Assembly (NCBI GenBank): GCA_025699025.1
Contig: JAILWJ010000003.1
Coordinates: forward strand, 387,330 to 451,329
Length of the DNA: 64,000 bases
Direction: 5' to 3'
From: Nitrosarchaeum sp.
Lineage (GTDB): Archaea; Thermoproteota; Nitrososphaeria; Nitrososphaerales; Nitrosopumilaceae
Shown here: in pieces, positions 33,190 through 41,440 of the stretch
Layout of the letters: each line of letters opens with the position of its first letter
Numbering within the stretch: the stretch's first letter is position 1
Translations under genes and position numbers: made by a program
Notes under the pieces: generated by a model
What the model was told of the DNA's origin: nothing
Databases searched by the model: none
Seen by the model: the letters and a program-made list of their open reading frames with translations, nothing else

Positions 33190-33200
33190 AAAATTTTGAT
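33190..33200 (-). promoter_or_regulatory. Candidate operator upstream of the NrdD-like regulator (ATCAAAATTTT)
   Basis: Exact 11-mer match to the site before nrdJ, again 54-64 nt upstream of the ATG (33136), same orientation, preceded by ACCA. A TATA-like CTTATTTACT lies closer to the gene (about 33155-33165). Consistent with autoregulation. Confidence 0.42.
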
Positions 33201-33286
33201 TGGTTTTTTGGATCAGAAAATAAAATTCTGCAAGTCCGAAATAGATCTTGGTTTTTTACGTGGATCAAAAAAGTAAAGTTTTTAGA

Positions 33287-33448
33287 TCAGTTTTCTTGGA
33301 CGTCCAGAGAAAATTCTGATGTAGAGAGTTTTTGTCCGCAAGATGGACATTTTCCACTATAAGGGTTTAGAACATCTTTGAGGGATTTTAGCATCTTCAT
33401 ATTTGTGATCTTTTCTCCACATTTTCCACATGTTACTTCGACAGACAT
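33287..33448 (-). CDS. Zinc-ribbon microprotein (53 aa)
   Basis: 53 residues, ATG at 33448, TGA at 33287. Two cysteine pairs (TCGKCG at ~7-10 and KCPSCG at ~34-37) form a rubredoxin/ribbon-like zinc site with a helix between them. An AT-rich TATA-like box lies about 20-28 nt upstream. Function unknown; likely nucleic-acid binding or an adaptor. Confidence 0.65.
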   Translation of the reverse strand: MSVEVTCGKCGEKITNMKMLKSLKDVLNPYSGKCPSCGQKLSTSEFSLDVQEN

Positions 33449-33517
33449 AATATAATCGAGTTTACAAAATTATTAAGAATCTATTTTGAATTTTGTTAAT
33501 AATTCAAGCAAATAATT

Positions 33518-33883
33518 TTACTGTTTTTCCATCAATATTCCACGTTCGTCAAATCCAGTGATTTTTGCTCTGGTTCCAACTGGCAGATCTGCAGGGGTTG
33601 CAATTCCACCCATAAATCCGGAAATCCTTAGTTCGGAATTATCTAGCTGAAGTACAACAAAGGCATAAGGGGTGTATTTTTCAAAGCCCGCAGGAGGCAC
33701 AGTGATAATGGTATAAGTAGCCACTTTGCCTGTACCATCTAATATTACATCTTCAAAGCCTTTACTACCACATTTTTGGCAAAAATAAACAGTTGAGAGA
33801 TGCAGATAGCCACATTTTGTGCATTTATGAGCAAGAACTTTTCCTTCCTTTGCTTTTTCAATCAGCTGCTCTTTGATAGTCAT
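33518..33883 (-). CDS. DUF35-family Zn-ribbon/OB-fold protein (thiolase partner)
   Basis: 121 residues from ATG 33883 (MTIKEQLIEKAKEGKVLAHK). A rubredoxin-like zinc ribbon (CTKCGYLHL ... CQKCGS) is followed by an OB fold (GTGKVATYTIITVPPAGFEKYTPYAFVV). Archaeal DUF35 proteins bind acetoacetyl-CoA thiolase and HMG-CoA synthase and help channel the intermediate. It starts one base after the thiolase stop. The longer upstream reading would run into the thiolase gene. Confidence 0.9.
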   Translation of the reverse strand: MTIKEQLIEKAKEGKVLAHKCTKCGYLHLSTVYFCQKCGSKGFEDVILDGTGKVATYTIITVPPAGFEKYTPYAFVVLQLDNSELRISGFMGGIATPADLPVGTRAKITGFDERGILMEKQ

Positions 33884-33884
33884 A

Positions 33885-35057
33885 TTACACACTTTGGAAA
33901 ATATGAACAGCACAACTCGCTCCAGTTGCACCAAAGTTATGAGTCAAACCAATTTTTGCATCTTTAACAGTTCTTTGTCCAGCTTTACCTGTAAGTTGAT
34001 CAAATACTTCTACTACTTGACCAACACCTGTAGCTCCAATTGGATGTCCTTTTGATTTTAGACCACCTGATGGATTAATAGAGATGTCTGCATTGAGTTT
34101 TGTTCTTCCTTCACGAACAGCTTCTACACCTTTGCCTTTTTCAAAAAATCCCAAATCTTCAGTATCTACAACTTCAGCAATTGTAAAACAGTCATGTACT
34201 TCTGCAAAATCAATATCTTTTGCAGTAATTCCTGCCATCTTGTATGCAGCTTCAGCTGCGATCTTTGTGCTCGGGATGGTTGTCATATGCTCACGTCCTT
34301 GTAATGCTGCAGGCGAACCACCTCTGCCAGAACCAATTACTTCAATGTAATCACCACCATGCTCTTTTGCAAATTTTTCTGAGCATAAAATTACAGAACT
34401 TGCACCGTCTGAAAATGGACAGCAATCATAAAGTTTTAGTGGGCTTGCAACAACTGCAGAGTTCATTACGTCATCAATTGTAATTTTCTTTTGCAAATGA
34501 GCTTTTGGATTTAACACTCCATTATCATGATTCTTTACTGCAACCCTTGCAAAATCTTCTTCGGTTGCATTAAATTCTGTCAAGTAAGCTCTTGCCATTG
34601 AAGCAAACAGTCCTGGAAATGATGCTCCTGCTTGTCCCTCATAAAAGAAATCTGAACAATATGAGAAATATGTTGTTGTCCATTCTGTTCCAGTATGGGT
34701 CACTTTTTCAACTCCAGTCACGACTAGACAGTCATAGAATCCCGCAGCAACATTTGCATATGCTTCTCTAAACGATACAGAACCGCTTCCGCATGCCGAT
34801 TCAATTGACAATGATGGCTTGTCTGAAATTCCAAGATTACTCATTAATACGGGTCCAAGATGAACCTGTTTGTCAGCCACGCCAAATACGTTTGAGATGT
34901 AAGCTGCTTTGACTTCTTTTGGATCAATTCCTGCATTTTCTATGGCCGCAACTGATGCCTGAGTAGTAATATCGGCAATGCTGTCGGCTAATTTTCCATA
35001 TTTGGTGCTACCTGCACCAAGAACACAAACCTTTTCCACAAATGTGACTGACCCCAT
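33885..35057 (-). CDS. Acetyl-CoA C-acetyltransferase (thiolase, SCP-x type)
   Basis: 390 residues. Nucleophilic Cys in SIESACGSGSVSFREAY (~84-100), catalytic His in NPSGGLKSKGHPIGATGVGQ (~328-347) and the EVHDCFTIAEV segment (~284). Condenses or cleaves acetoacetyl-CoA. In thaumarchaea it can serve both the last step of the 3-hydroxypropionate/4-hydroxybutyrate cycle and the mevalonate pathway; the adjacent DUF35 partner fits the archaeal thiolase-HMG-CoA synthase assembly. ATG start. Confidence 0.93.
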   Translation of the reverse strand: MGSVTFVEKVCVLGAGSTKYGKLADSIADITTQASVAAIENAGIDPKEVKAAYISNVFGVADKQVHLGPVLMSNLGISDKPSLSIESACGSGSVSFREAYANVAAGFYDCLVVTGVEKVTHTGTEWTTTYFSYCSDFFYEGQAGASFPGLFASMARAYLTEFNATEEDFARVAVKNHDNGVLNPKAHLQKKITIDDVMNSAVVASPLKLYDCCPFSDGASSVILCSEKFAKEHGGDYIEVIGSGRGGSPAALQGREHMTTIPSTKIAAEAAYKMAGITAKDIDFAEVHDCFTIAEVVDTEDLGFFEKGKGVEAVREGRTKLNADISINPSGGLKSKGHPIGATGVGQVVEVFDQLTGKAGQRTVKDAKIGLTHNFGATGASCAVHIFQSV

Positions 35058-35095
35058 TCCCTATAAAAATCGTTTTAGTAAATACATTATAGAGA

Positions 35096-35563
35096 ATGCC
35101 TTCAGAAAAAATTCAGATCCAGACGGTCAAAATCAAAAAGAAGACAAATAGGCATATTGTAAAAACTACAAAGTCACATACTACGGCCTTTAGAAAAGAG
35201 ATCATTCAGTATCTTGATGTTAATGGATTTCTTTCTTGGTCATCAAAAGAAAAAAAGTACATAATTCTTGGAACGAATTCTCCAAAAAAAGGACTAGTCA
35301 ACTGTCCCGAATGCAATCTTGGACAATTAATGGTGATCAGATCTAGAATAACTAGAAAACGTTTCATGGGATGTTCTAACTTTTATGGTGGATGCAAAGC
35401 ATCATCACCACTTTTACAAAAAGCACGATTACGTGCAATAAAAAAAGCATGTGATGTTTGCAAGTGGCCAATGATAATTTTTCGATATTCAAAGAAACAA
35501 AAGTGGACAAGACAATGTTCAAATTTTAACTGTGAGAGTAGAAAAACTATAGCTTCAAAGTAG
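35096..35563 (+). CDS. Stand-alone topoisomerase-IA-type zinc-finger protein
   Basis: 155 residues. A basic N-terminus (~1-30) and a middle segment that resembles a short winged or ribbon fold precede two C4 zinc modules of the kind found at the C-terminus of bacterial topoisomerase I: CPECNLGQLMVIRSR ... GCSNFYGGCKAS (~70-101) and CDVCKWPMIIFRY ... QCSNFNC (~119-148). No topoisomerase catalytic domain is attached. Probably binds single-stranded DNA or RNA. Convergent with the nitrilase gene, overlapping it by 17 bases. Confidence 0.75.
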   Translation: MPSEKIQIQTVKIKKKTNRHIVKTTKSHTTAFRKEIIQYLDVNGFLSWSSKEKKYIILGTNSPKKGLVNCPECNLGQLMVIRSRITRKRFMGCSNFYGGCKASSPLLQKARLRAIKKACDVCKWPMIIFRYSKKQKWTRQCSNFNCESRKTIASK

Positions 35564-36353
35564 GATAGATGTCAGTTCTTCTATTTTTTAGTAAAGGAAG
35601 TATTTTACGGATTTTTTTTATTTTTTTCAATTCAATATCCACATAGCCTATTCCTTGCTTCTTTTTCATATCTAGTAATACTTTACCATAGGGATCAACT
35701 ACGATACTTCTTCCACAATAGATATTTCCAACTTGATCAGGTGCTATAACATAGCAACCATTTTCAATTGCACGTGTTTTGTTTAATGTTACCCAATGTT
35801 CCTCCTTCATGTTTCCTTTAACCCATGCTGAAGATGCAACTAAAATCTCAGAACCAGATGCTGCAAGTATTCTTGATATTTCAGGAAATCTCAAATCATA
35901 ACAAATCATCATGCCAATTTTTCCAATTGACGTGTCAATTGGTTTTGCAATTTTTGTTCCTGATGTCAATTTGTCAGATTCCTTGAATCCTAGTGCGTCA
36001 TATAGATGAATTTTTCTATAAGTTGAAATTGTTTTTCCTGATTTATCAACTACAAATAAAGTGTCATAAACACGATCTTTTTTTGTACTCTTTTCATAAA
36101 ACGAACATATGACTTGAATATTGTTTTCTTTGGCAGTTTTTGCAATAGTACTTACAAAATTTCCATTGATTGTTTCAGCCAATTCAGCAAGTTGTTTGGA
36201 TGTTTGTGATGAAGTGGTATAAAACATCATGAATTCTGGAAATGCTATTAGTACAGCTTTGTTTTTAGCTGCTTTTCTAATACAATCTGTGATTCTCTTT
36301 AGATTTGTTTCTTTATTTGTTGATGCCTTTAATTGTACAACAGCTACTTTCAT
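35547..36353 (-). CDS. Carbon-nitrogen hydrolase (nitrilase superfamily)
   Basis: 268 residues with the Glu-Lys-Cys triad of the family: Glu in AFPEFMM (~41), Lys in YRKIHLYD (~112) and Cys in MICYDLRFPE (~149). Nit2/omega-amidase-like by appearance; possible substrates are 2-oxoglutaramate or deaminated glutathione-type amides, but this cannot be settled by eye. The second Glu (KEEHWVTL) is also present. Tail-to-tail overlap with the topoisomerase-type zinc protein. Confidence 0.9.
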   Translation of the reverse strand: MKVAVVQLKASTNKETNLKRITDCIRKAAKNKAVLIAFPEFMMFYTTSSQTSKQLAELAETINGNFVSTIAKTAKENNIQVICSFYEKSTKKDRVYDTLFVVDKSGKTISTYRKIHLYDALGFKESDKLTSGTKIAKPIDTSIGKIGMMICYDLRFPEISRILAASGSEILVASSAWVKGNMKEEHWVTLNKTRAIENGCYVIAPDQVGNIYCGRSIVVDPYGKVLLDMKKKQGIGYVDIELKKIKKIRKILPLLKNRRTDIYPTLKL

Positions 36354-36518
36354 AAATTTTCTATTTCAAATCACAATAAAAGGTTACATAAAAAATAATA
36401 CATTTAATGTATGTATAATTTTATTATTCTGTAACTGTCTTGTCATACAACACCTTCCAGTGTGTATTTTTAAGATGTTGTGGATGAAGAGATGCTAGAT
36501 GTTATTGTAAAAAAATAA

Positions 36519-36695
36519 TTAAAGTTGGTTTCCTGCTAAAAACCAATTTTCTTTTGGATTATCCTCAAAAACAACAATGACATGATTCTCTTTAGTTTTT
36601 AGAATGTCTACAGCAGCTTTTGTAATTGCTTTTGCATATTCGTCTTTTTGTTCCTGAGTTCTGCCAGGATACATTGATACAGTGATCAAAGGCAT
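36519..36695 (-). CDS. 4-oxalocrotonate tautomerase family protein (58 aa)
   Basis: 58 residues from ATG 36695 to TAA 36519. MPLITVSMYPGRTQEQKDEY has the conserved Pro2, the catalytic base of the 4-OT family, followed by the usual strand-helix-strand (VIVVFEDNPKENW). The normal subunit length is ~60 residues. Tautomerase or dehalogenase-type activity is expected from the family; the substrate is unknown. No aromatic degradation genes are nearby. Confidence 0.82.
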   Translation of the reverse strand: MPLITVSMYPGRTQEQKDEYAKAITKAAVDILKTKENHVIVVFEDNPKENWFLAGNQL

Positions 36696-36737
36696 AAAGA
36701 GATTACAAAAGTTGATTGATTTATTCTTTAGAGAAAA

Positions 36738-37508
36738 TTATGGTCTATAACCATATCTTGTACCGTAGGTAAACTCAGAGCTATGAGTCTTCTTGTATAG
36801 ATAGCCTGTTGCAAGACCAACTACGAAACCTCCAATATGTGCAAGATAAGCTACACCACCTCCTGCAACGCCAAATCCCCCAATGAAAAATGGCAAGAGG
36901 TTTTGGAATACCAGCCAAAATGGCAAGAACCACCTAGCTTGAATGTGCATCATTCTAAAAAAGAAGCCCATCATCATGAAGGTTTGAATTCTAGCTTTTG
37001 GGAAAATGACAAGATAGGCCCCTAAAACTCCTGAAATTGCACCAGATGCTCCAACGGCAGGTATTGCACTGTTTGTATCACCAAGAATGTGTATTAGTCC
37101 TGCCAAGACACCCCACAGAAGATAGATTCCAAGATATTTTATTTTTCCAAACTTTAGCTCGATGTTGTCTCCAAATATCCACAAGAACAGCATGTTTCCT
37201 CCAAGGTGCATCAATCCACCATGTAGGAAAATTGAGCTTACAAGAGAAACATAAGGTGCATCAGGGCAAGATACAGTGAATGGGCCGGATCCAAAGTCAA
37301 TGTTTAGTACATTGCCTCCTGTTATGCAGTTTGGTACAGCTCCCCAATTATAAAATAAATTAAACGCGTTTTGATTTGTAAAGTCAAAAAATTGTCCAGT
37401 ATATGCAACCTCAATAAAAAATACAACTACATTAATTATGATTAATGCAATGGTAACTTTCGGTTTAAAACCTGGAGGATGGGGATTTTCATCCCTTAAT
37501 GGCATCAT
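36738..37508 (-). CDS. Rhomboid-family intramembrane serine protease
   Basis: 256 residues, about six or seven membrane segments. The catalytic Ser is in VGASGAISGVLGAY (~149) and the His in AHIGGFVVGLATGY (~232-245); the loop-1 region (HGGLMHLGGNMLFLWIFGD) is typical. N-terminus MMPLRDENPHPPGFKPKVTI is cytoplasmic. A segment between helices 1 and 2 (~40-80) is exposed and Cys-containing. Target unknown; the surface-protein genes beyond are possible substrates only by proximity. Confidence 0.93.
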   Translation of the reverse strand: MMPLRDENPHPPGFKPKVTIALIIINVVVFFIEVAYTGQFFDFTNQNAFNLFYNWGAVPNCITGGNVLNIDFGSGPFTVSCPDAPYVSLVSSIFLHGGLMHLGGNMLFLWIFGDNIELKFGKIKYLGIYLLWGVLAGLIHILGDTNSAIPAVGASGAISGVLGAYLVIFPKARIQTFMMMGFFFRMMHIQARWFLPFWLVFQNLLPFFIGGFGVAGGGVAYLAHIGGFVVGLATGYLYKKTHSSEFTYGTRYGYRP

Positions 37509-37592
37509 TAGATGTATAGTTTCAATAAAAATCGTATAATAAGATTATTCTAAAAACAAAAAATGATACTAGATTTTGATCAATAATGTAAA

Positions 37593-38840
37593 CTAGATTA
37601 CAATAATCTCTCGTTTTACAAGATTCTCAATTGCATTCAGAAAATCATCATCTGAAATTTTTTCTTCAGACCACCAACCAGCAATTATTTTAAACCAATG
37701 TGGTATTTCCCATTCAGATTCTACAGTAAGTTGCTTTCCTGAAACAAATATCGTTCCTTTCTCAAATAGGAAATCAATTCCTTCGAGAAATTCAGAGTCA
37801 GATATTTGCTCTGTGGACCACCATGCAGCATTGTCTTTGACCCATTGTGGAATTGCAGGAGTTTCTGGAGGAAGTCCTTTTTCAAATCCAGTAATTTTTA
37901 CTATCCCTTGTGAATGTGGACCGATTGTATAAGCGACATGCCATTGACCCATCTCATCAACACTCTGAATAAAGTCTATAGGCTCATCATTTATTGTAAC
38001 ATTGAATTTTTCCTTGCCAGATATTGGAGTAAATTCAAAATTTGCATATGTTTCAAGAGGATAACTGTTGTATCCACGCATGGTTAATGTTGTACCATCA
38101 TCACTGAATTTTGCAGCAGAATACCATGCACCTGAATCATATCTGAAATCAAAATTACCGTCGTTTTTCTTTACGGTAACTGGGATTACAGTTGTGTCTA
38201 CGGGTGCAAAGCAGGAGTAAAAGCGAACAGGTTCTGAAACAGACGGATCAGGATATATTGTAAAGTTTAGTATTTGGCCTGGTTCAATTTTTTCTATACG
38301 ATTAATGTTTTGAGCCACATCCAAGATTTCAGTCTCATAGCCATGTACAATTGCAAAAATTTTAGGATTGTATACTGTTTGAGTTCCAATATTTTTTATT
38401 CTGCCGGTAACATGGCCATCGTCATGAGTTACCAGAGTTTTGTCGTAGATAATCTGGATTGGAATAGAATTTTTCTCAGTTTTCACATATTTTAGATCTG
38501 CTTTCAACACTGTAGGGTTTTGACCATTAATCTCAGGAAACTTTAGTTTAAATGGAATGTCAGTCATGGCCGGAATGGGTACATGGTTAAGTGTCTTGGT
38601 GATTTTGGTTGAATCATCATCAAATACGGATATTGTTATTGTCGGAATTAACGCAAAATCATTTTGATTTTTGACATTTCCAACAACAGTATAAACTCCC
38701 TCATAATCATAGTAACCAAGATATTCATTATCTGGTATGAAAACGTCAGCATATACGACCATTGGAAGTAAAGCTAGTAAAAAAAATGAAATTGTAAAAA
38801 CACAAAGAATTGAATTAGAAGGAGTTGATAATGTCTTCAA
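37593..38840 (-). CDS. Secreted protein with two C-terminal paired-Trp (WW) repeats
   Basis: About 415 residues if translation starts at the TTG at 38840, which gives a clean signal peptide (SNSILCVFTISFFLLALLPM) ending near VYA. The frame is open further up but would overlap the HTH gene by 155 bases. The body is beta-rich (VVGNVKNQNDFALIPTITIS) with Ig-like repeats. Two C-terminal ~37-residue modules, IPQWVKDNAAWWSTEQISDS and IPHWFKIIAGWWSEEKISDD, are the thaumarchaeal tryptophan repeat also found in the protein at 39766. Probably cell-surface located; function unknown. Confidence 0.72.
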   Translation of the reverse strand: MKTLSTPSNSILCVFTISFFLLALLPMVVYADVFIPDNEYLGYYDYEGVYTVVGNVKNQNDFALIPTITISVFDDDSTKITKTLNHVPIPAMTDIPFKLKFPEINGQNPTVLKADLKYVKTEKNSIPIQIIYDKTLVTHDDGHVTGRIKNIGTQTVYNPKIFAIVHGYETEILDVAQNINRIEKIEPGQILNFTIYPDPSVSEPVRFYSCFAPVDTTVIPVTVKKNDGNFDFRYDSGAWYSAAKFSDDGTTLTMRGYNSYPLETYANFEFTPISGKEKFNVTINDEPIDFIQSVDEMGQWHVAYTIGPHSQGIVKITGFEKGLPPETPAIPQWVKDNAAWWSTEQISDSEFLEGIDFLFEKGTIFVSGKQLTVESEWEIPHWFKIIAGWWSEEKISDDDFLNAIENLVKREIIVI

Positions 38841-39315
38841 ACTCAGAAGTTGATTTTTCAAGTGGGCTTGGCTTATAGTCTTCAAGTAGCTTATCAACCA
38901 TATCTTTTTCTTGAATATAATATCTCTTTTTAAGATCTTCAAGTTTAATTTTAACAAGGCCATCCGCAACTATTTGAGACAAATAAAGTGATATAGTTGA
39001 AGGTGACTTGCCAACCTCATCAACAAGTTGGGAAAAATCCAGACCGTCATTTCTCATCAATGCAAGCAACAAGTCTCGTGGAGTTTGTCTGCGTAATGCC
39101 TTGATGACTTTTGATTCATTTTCTGTTATTTCAGGTGAAAAAAACCTTGTTTGTCGTTGACCTCGTTCTACTTTGATGATTCCATTTTTTTCTAATTTTC
39201 CCAGATAATGACTCAGCACTCCATTTTTTAATCCCGAAGTACGCATAATTTCCCTGAATTGAATGCCTGGATTTTGTTTAATTATTTGTTGTAATTGTAA
39301 ATTCCTATCAGTCAT
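38815..39315 (-). CDS. Double winged-helix transcription regulator
   Basis: 166 residues with two winged helices: residues ~1-65 (IQFREIMRTSGLKNGVLSHY) and ~75-145 (DFSQLVDEVGKSPSTISLYL), an arrangement used by archaeal membrane-stress and surface regulators. It overlaps the membrane-protein gene upstream by 8 bases and the secreted-protein gene downstream by 26. Probably regulates this surface locus. Confidence 0.82.
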   Translation of the reverse strand: MTDRNLQLQQIIKQNPGIQFREIMRTSGLKNGVLSHYLGKLEKNGIIKVERGQRQTRFFSPEITENESKVIKALRRQTPRDLLLALMRNDGLDFSQLVDEVGKSPSTISLYLSQIVADGLVKIKLEDLKKRYYIQEKDMVDKLLEDYKPSPLEKSTSEFEDIINSF

Positions 39316-39709
39316 TTCTAAACACTCCTAAAGCTAACAACCCTAATGTAGCAAACGTCAATAAATGTCCTACCTCCAAAAGAGGCATATATCCTAGATC
39401 ATACAGATTTGGCCATGTTGCATCTACTAACAACACAACTTCTGCACCAATAAAATTTCCAAAAGCAATCGTACTTAACAAGAGTCTTTTTGTTTTTAAT
39501 TTTGCATAAGCTAATACAGCAAGAGATGTTATGAAGACTGCCAAAGTAATGCCGCCTACATGTAAAAAGATGTGAGCAATATGAAATCCATGTAATAGAT
39601 GAGGTATTATTACCGGTAATGCAAGAATTGCAACGACACCAGTTACTACAACAGAAAATAATGTGGATTTCTTTTCAACTATACTTTCTGGCCTAAACAA
39701 ATCAATCAA
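39308..39709 (-). CDS. Four-helix membrane protein (133 aa)
   Basis: 133 residues with four hydrophobic segments (e.g. LFSVVVTGVVAILALPVIIP and GHLLTFATLGLLALGVF). Several His residues sit at membrane edges (HLLHGFHIAHIFLHVGG), which could hold metal or haem, but no family is recognised. Coupled by an 8-base overlap to the double-HTH gene, so it may act as its membrane sensor. Confidence 0.7.
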   Translation of the reverse strand: MIDLFRPESIVEKKSTLFSVVVTGVVAILALPVIIPHLLHGFHIAHIFLHVGGITLAVFITSLAVLAYAKLKTKRLLLSTIAFGNFIGAEVVLLVDATWPNLYDLGYMPLLEVGHLLTFATLGLLALGVFRND

Positions 39710-39765
39710 AATTATATTTTTATCAATTTAAAGAGACTGGTTCATACTTCGAATTAACAAGCGAA

Positions 39766-41322
39766 TCAAACATGAAGTATGCCTTTTTGGATTAAATATT
39801 GTAGCCCTTGAACAAACGTATTATCGTCAATTTCTCCTTTGGCCCACCAGCCTGCATTGGTCTTGACCCATGATGGGATTTCCTTTGTATTGGAATCAGA
39901 TGTAGTCTTTGGTATGACAATTATGTCATTTTGAATTAGGTATTCAATTCCTTGAATGAAAGTATTATCGTCAATTTGTTCTGTAGACCACCATGCAGCA
40001 TTATTACGAATCCAATCTGGAATAGAAACATCATGACTAGGTGTGATTGGATTGACTACAACTGGAATTGATGACTTGGCTAGATTATTGTTATCAAGAT
40101 TTTGGAAATTCAAATGAATTATTCCGGAAACATCTTCAGGGATTTTAAATTCAACAATGTTATGCTCGTCCCTAGAATCTGTACTCAAGCCACTTTGTTT
40201 GTGAAGAAGTCTGTCATTTTGGGATATTAGAAGATCATAATTTGTTGAAACAGGTCGGTTCTTTAGAAAGATGTCTGTTATATCAAAAATTATTTTTGTT
40301 TCTGAATCTGACCTGAGAATTTCAGGCTCCCATGAAACAAGTATTCGAAATTGTCCGTTTTCAGTAACTGAGCTAAGTTGTGTGAATTCCAGATTAGGTT
40401 TTATAACAAAATTCATCCCATTTTGATTTTCATGTGTTGCAAAAATTTTTTGTAGTTCATTTTGACTAATTATAAAATGAACAACTCTATCATCCGAAAA
40501 AAAATCATCAATAGTTACAATGTCATCAGATAACTTGACATCATTTACATACATTGAAAATCCTGAAACAAGTAAATCGCCAAATGTTTTTGGGATAACT
40601 ACCTCTTGATGAACCACTGAAGTTTGGTTGAGGTTTTCTACAGTCCATTCAAAGGGCATCGAAAATGAAATTTCTTTAGAAGCCGAATCGTAGTTAAAAT
40701 TACTTAATTCATCATAGTATGTTATGGTACTAATTGTTTGAGTGCCAAAATTCGGATCATTGATTTGGTGTTTTGTTGTCTGAGCTATAGAAATCCCTGC
40801 ATTATAGATCAGTGGTTCATCAAGTTTATTGGAGTAGCTATTAGCAGTAATTACTGCTACATCAAATTTATACAATCCACCTTCAGCAAGGTTAGGTCCT
40901 ATGACATTGATTTTTCTGCTTTCAAGCCCCAACAATGAGCCAAAAAAACTTGAATCGCTCTGCTCTTGTACCAAGATTTGTTTGGTTTCATCTGAGATAA
41001 AATTAAAGACCAGAAATCCGTTGTCTGCTCTGAATTCTTTTTCAAACAGGAATTGTTCTCCACGTTCAGATTTTATAAGAAAGGTTACATCTCTGAGAGT
41101 AATTTTTGAATCAAAATCGATCATCGAGATCGAGATTTGTTGGTCATCGTTTTCATCGGGATTATTAGTAGATGAGGATACCTCCAGTGTTACACGCTTG
41201 CCGTCTAGTTCTACGGGAGGAAATGTTTCGCTTCCAACTCCATGACCAAATGAATTACCTGTTGTCAGAGAAGATAGAGTCAAGAACATTAATGGGATGA
41301 TGAAATAGGATCTTCTTTTCAA
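39766..41322 (-). CDS. Secreted protein with C-terminal paired-Trp repeats (518 aa)
   Basis: 518 residues. Signal peptide at the N-terminus (YFIIPLMFLTLSSLTTGNSF), then a large beta-rich extracellular part, and two C-terminal ~38-residue modules, IPDWIRNNAAWWSTEQIDDN and IPSWVKTNAGWWAKGEIDDN. It has the same C-terminal repeat as the protein at 37593, on the other side of the membrane-protein/HTH pair. No hydrophobic anchor at the C-terminus, so attachment is by other means or it is released. Confidence 0.75.
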   Translation of the reverse strand: MKRRSYFIIPLMFLTLSSLTTGNSFGHGVGSETFPPVELDGKRVTLEVSSSTNNPDENDDQQISISMIDFDSKITLRDVTFLIKSERGEQFLFEKEFRADNGFLVFNFISDETKQILVQEQSDSSFFGSLLGLESRKINVIGPNLAEGGLYKFDVAVITANSYSNKLDEPLIYNAGISIAQTTKHQINDPNFGTQTISTITYYDELSNFNYDSASKEISFSMPFEWTVENLNQTSVVHQEVVIPKTFGDLLVSGFSMYVNDVKLSDDIVTIDDFFSDDRVVHFIISQNELQKIFATHENQNGMNFVIKPNLEFTQLSSVTENGQFRILVSWEPEILRSDSETKIIFDITDIFLKNRPVSTNYDLLISQNDRLLHKQSGLSTDSRDEHNIVEFKIPEDVSGIIHLNFQNLDNNNLAKSSIPVVVNPITPSHDVSIPDWIRNNAAWWSTEQIDDNTFIQGIEYLIQNDIIVIPKTTSDSNTKEIPSWVKTNAGWWAKGEIDDNTFVQGLQYLIQKGILHV

Positions 41323-41440
41323 CTAGTTTTGTTTTTGCTAGAGTCCATTTAAAAATATGGATTAAGTATACTAAAAGATCTAATTTGATATCATAAAAAT
41401 CTCAAACAAGAGTTAATACATCAAAAAAATATCAACATGT

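Noticed and set aside
38841..38969. N-terminal extension of the 458-residue reading frame of the WW-repeat protein
   Set aside because: The extension is antisense-free but lies fully inside the HTH gene in another frame and hides the signal peptide; the TTG at 38840 gives a proper signal sequence.
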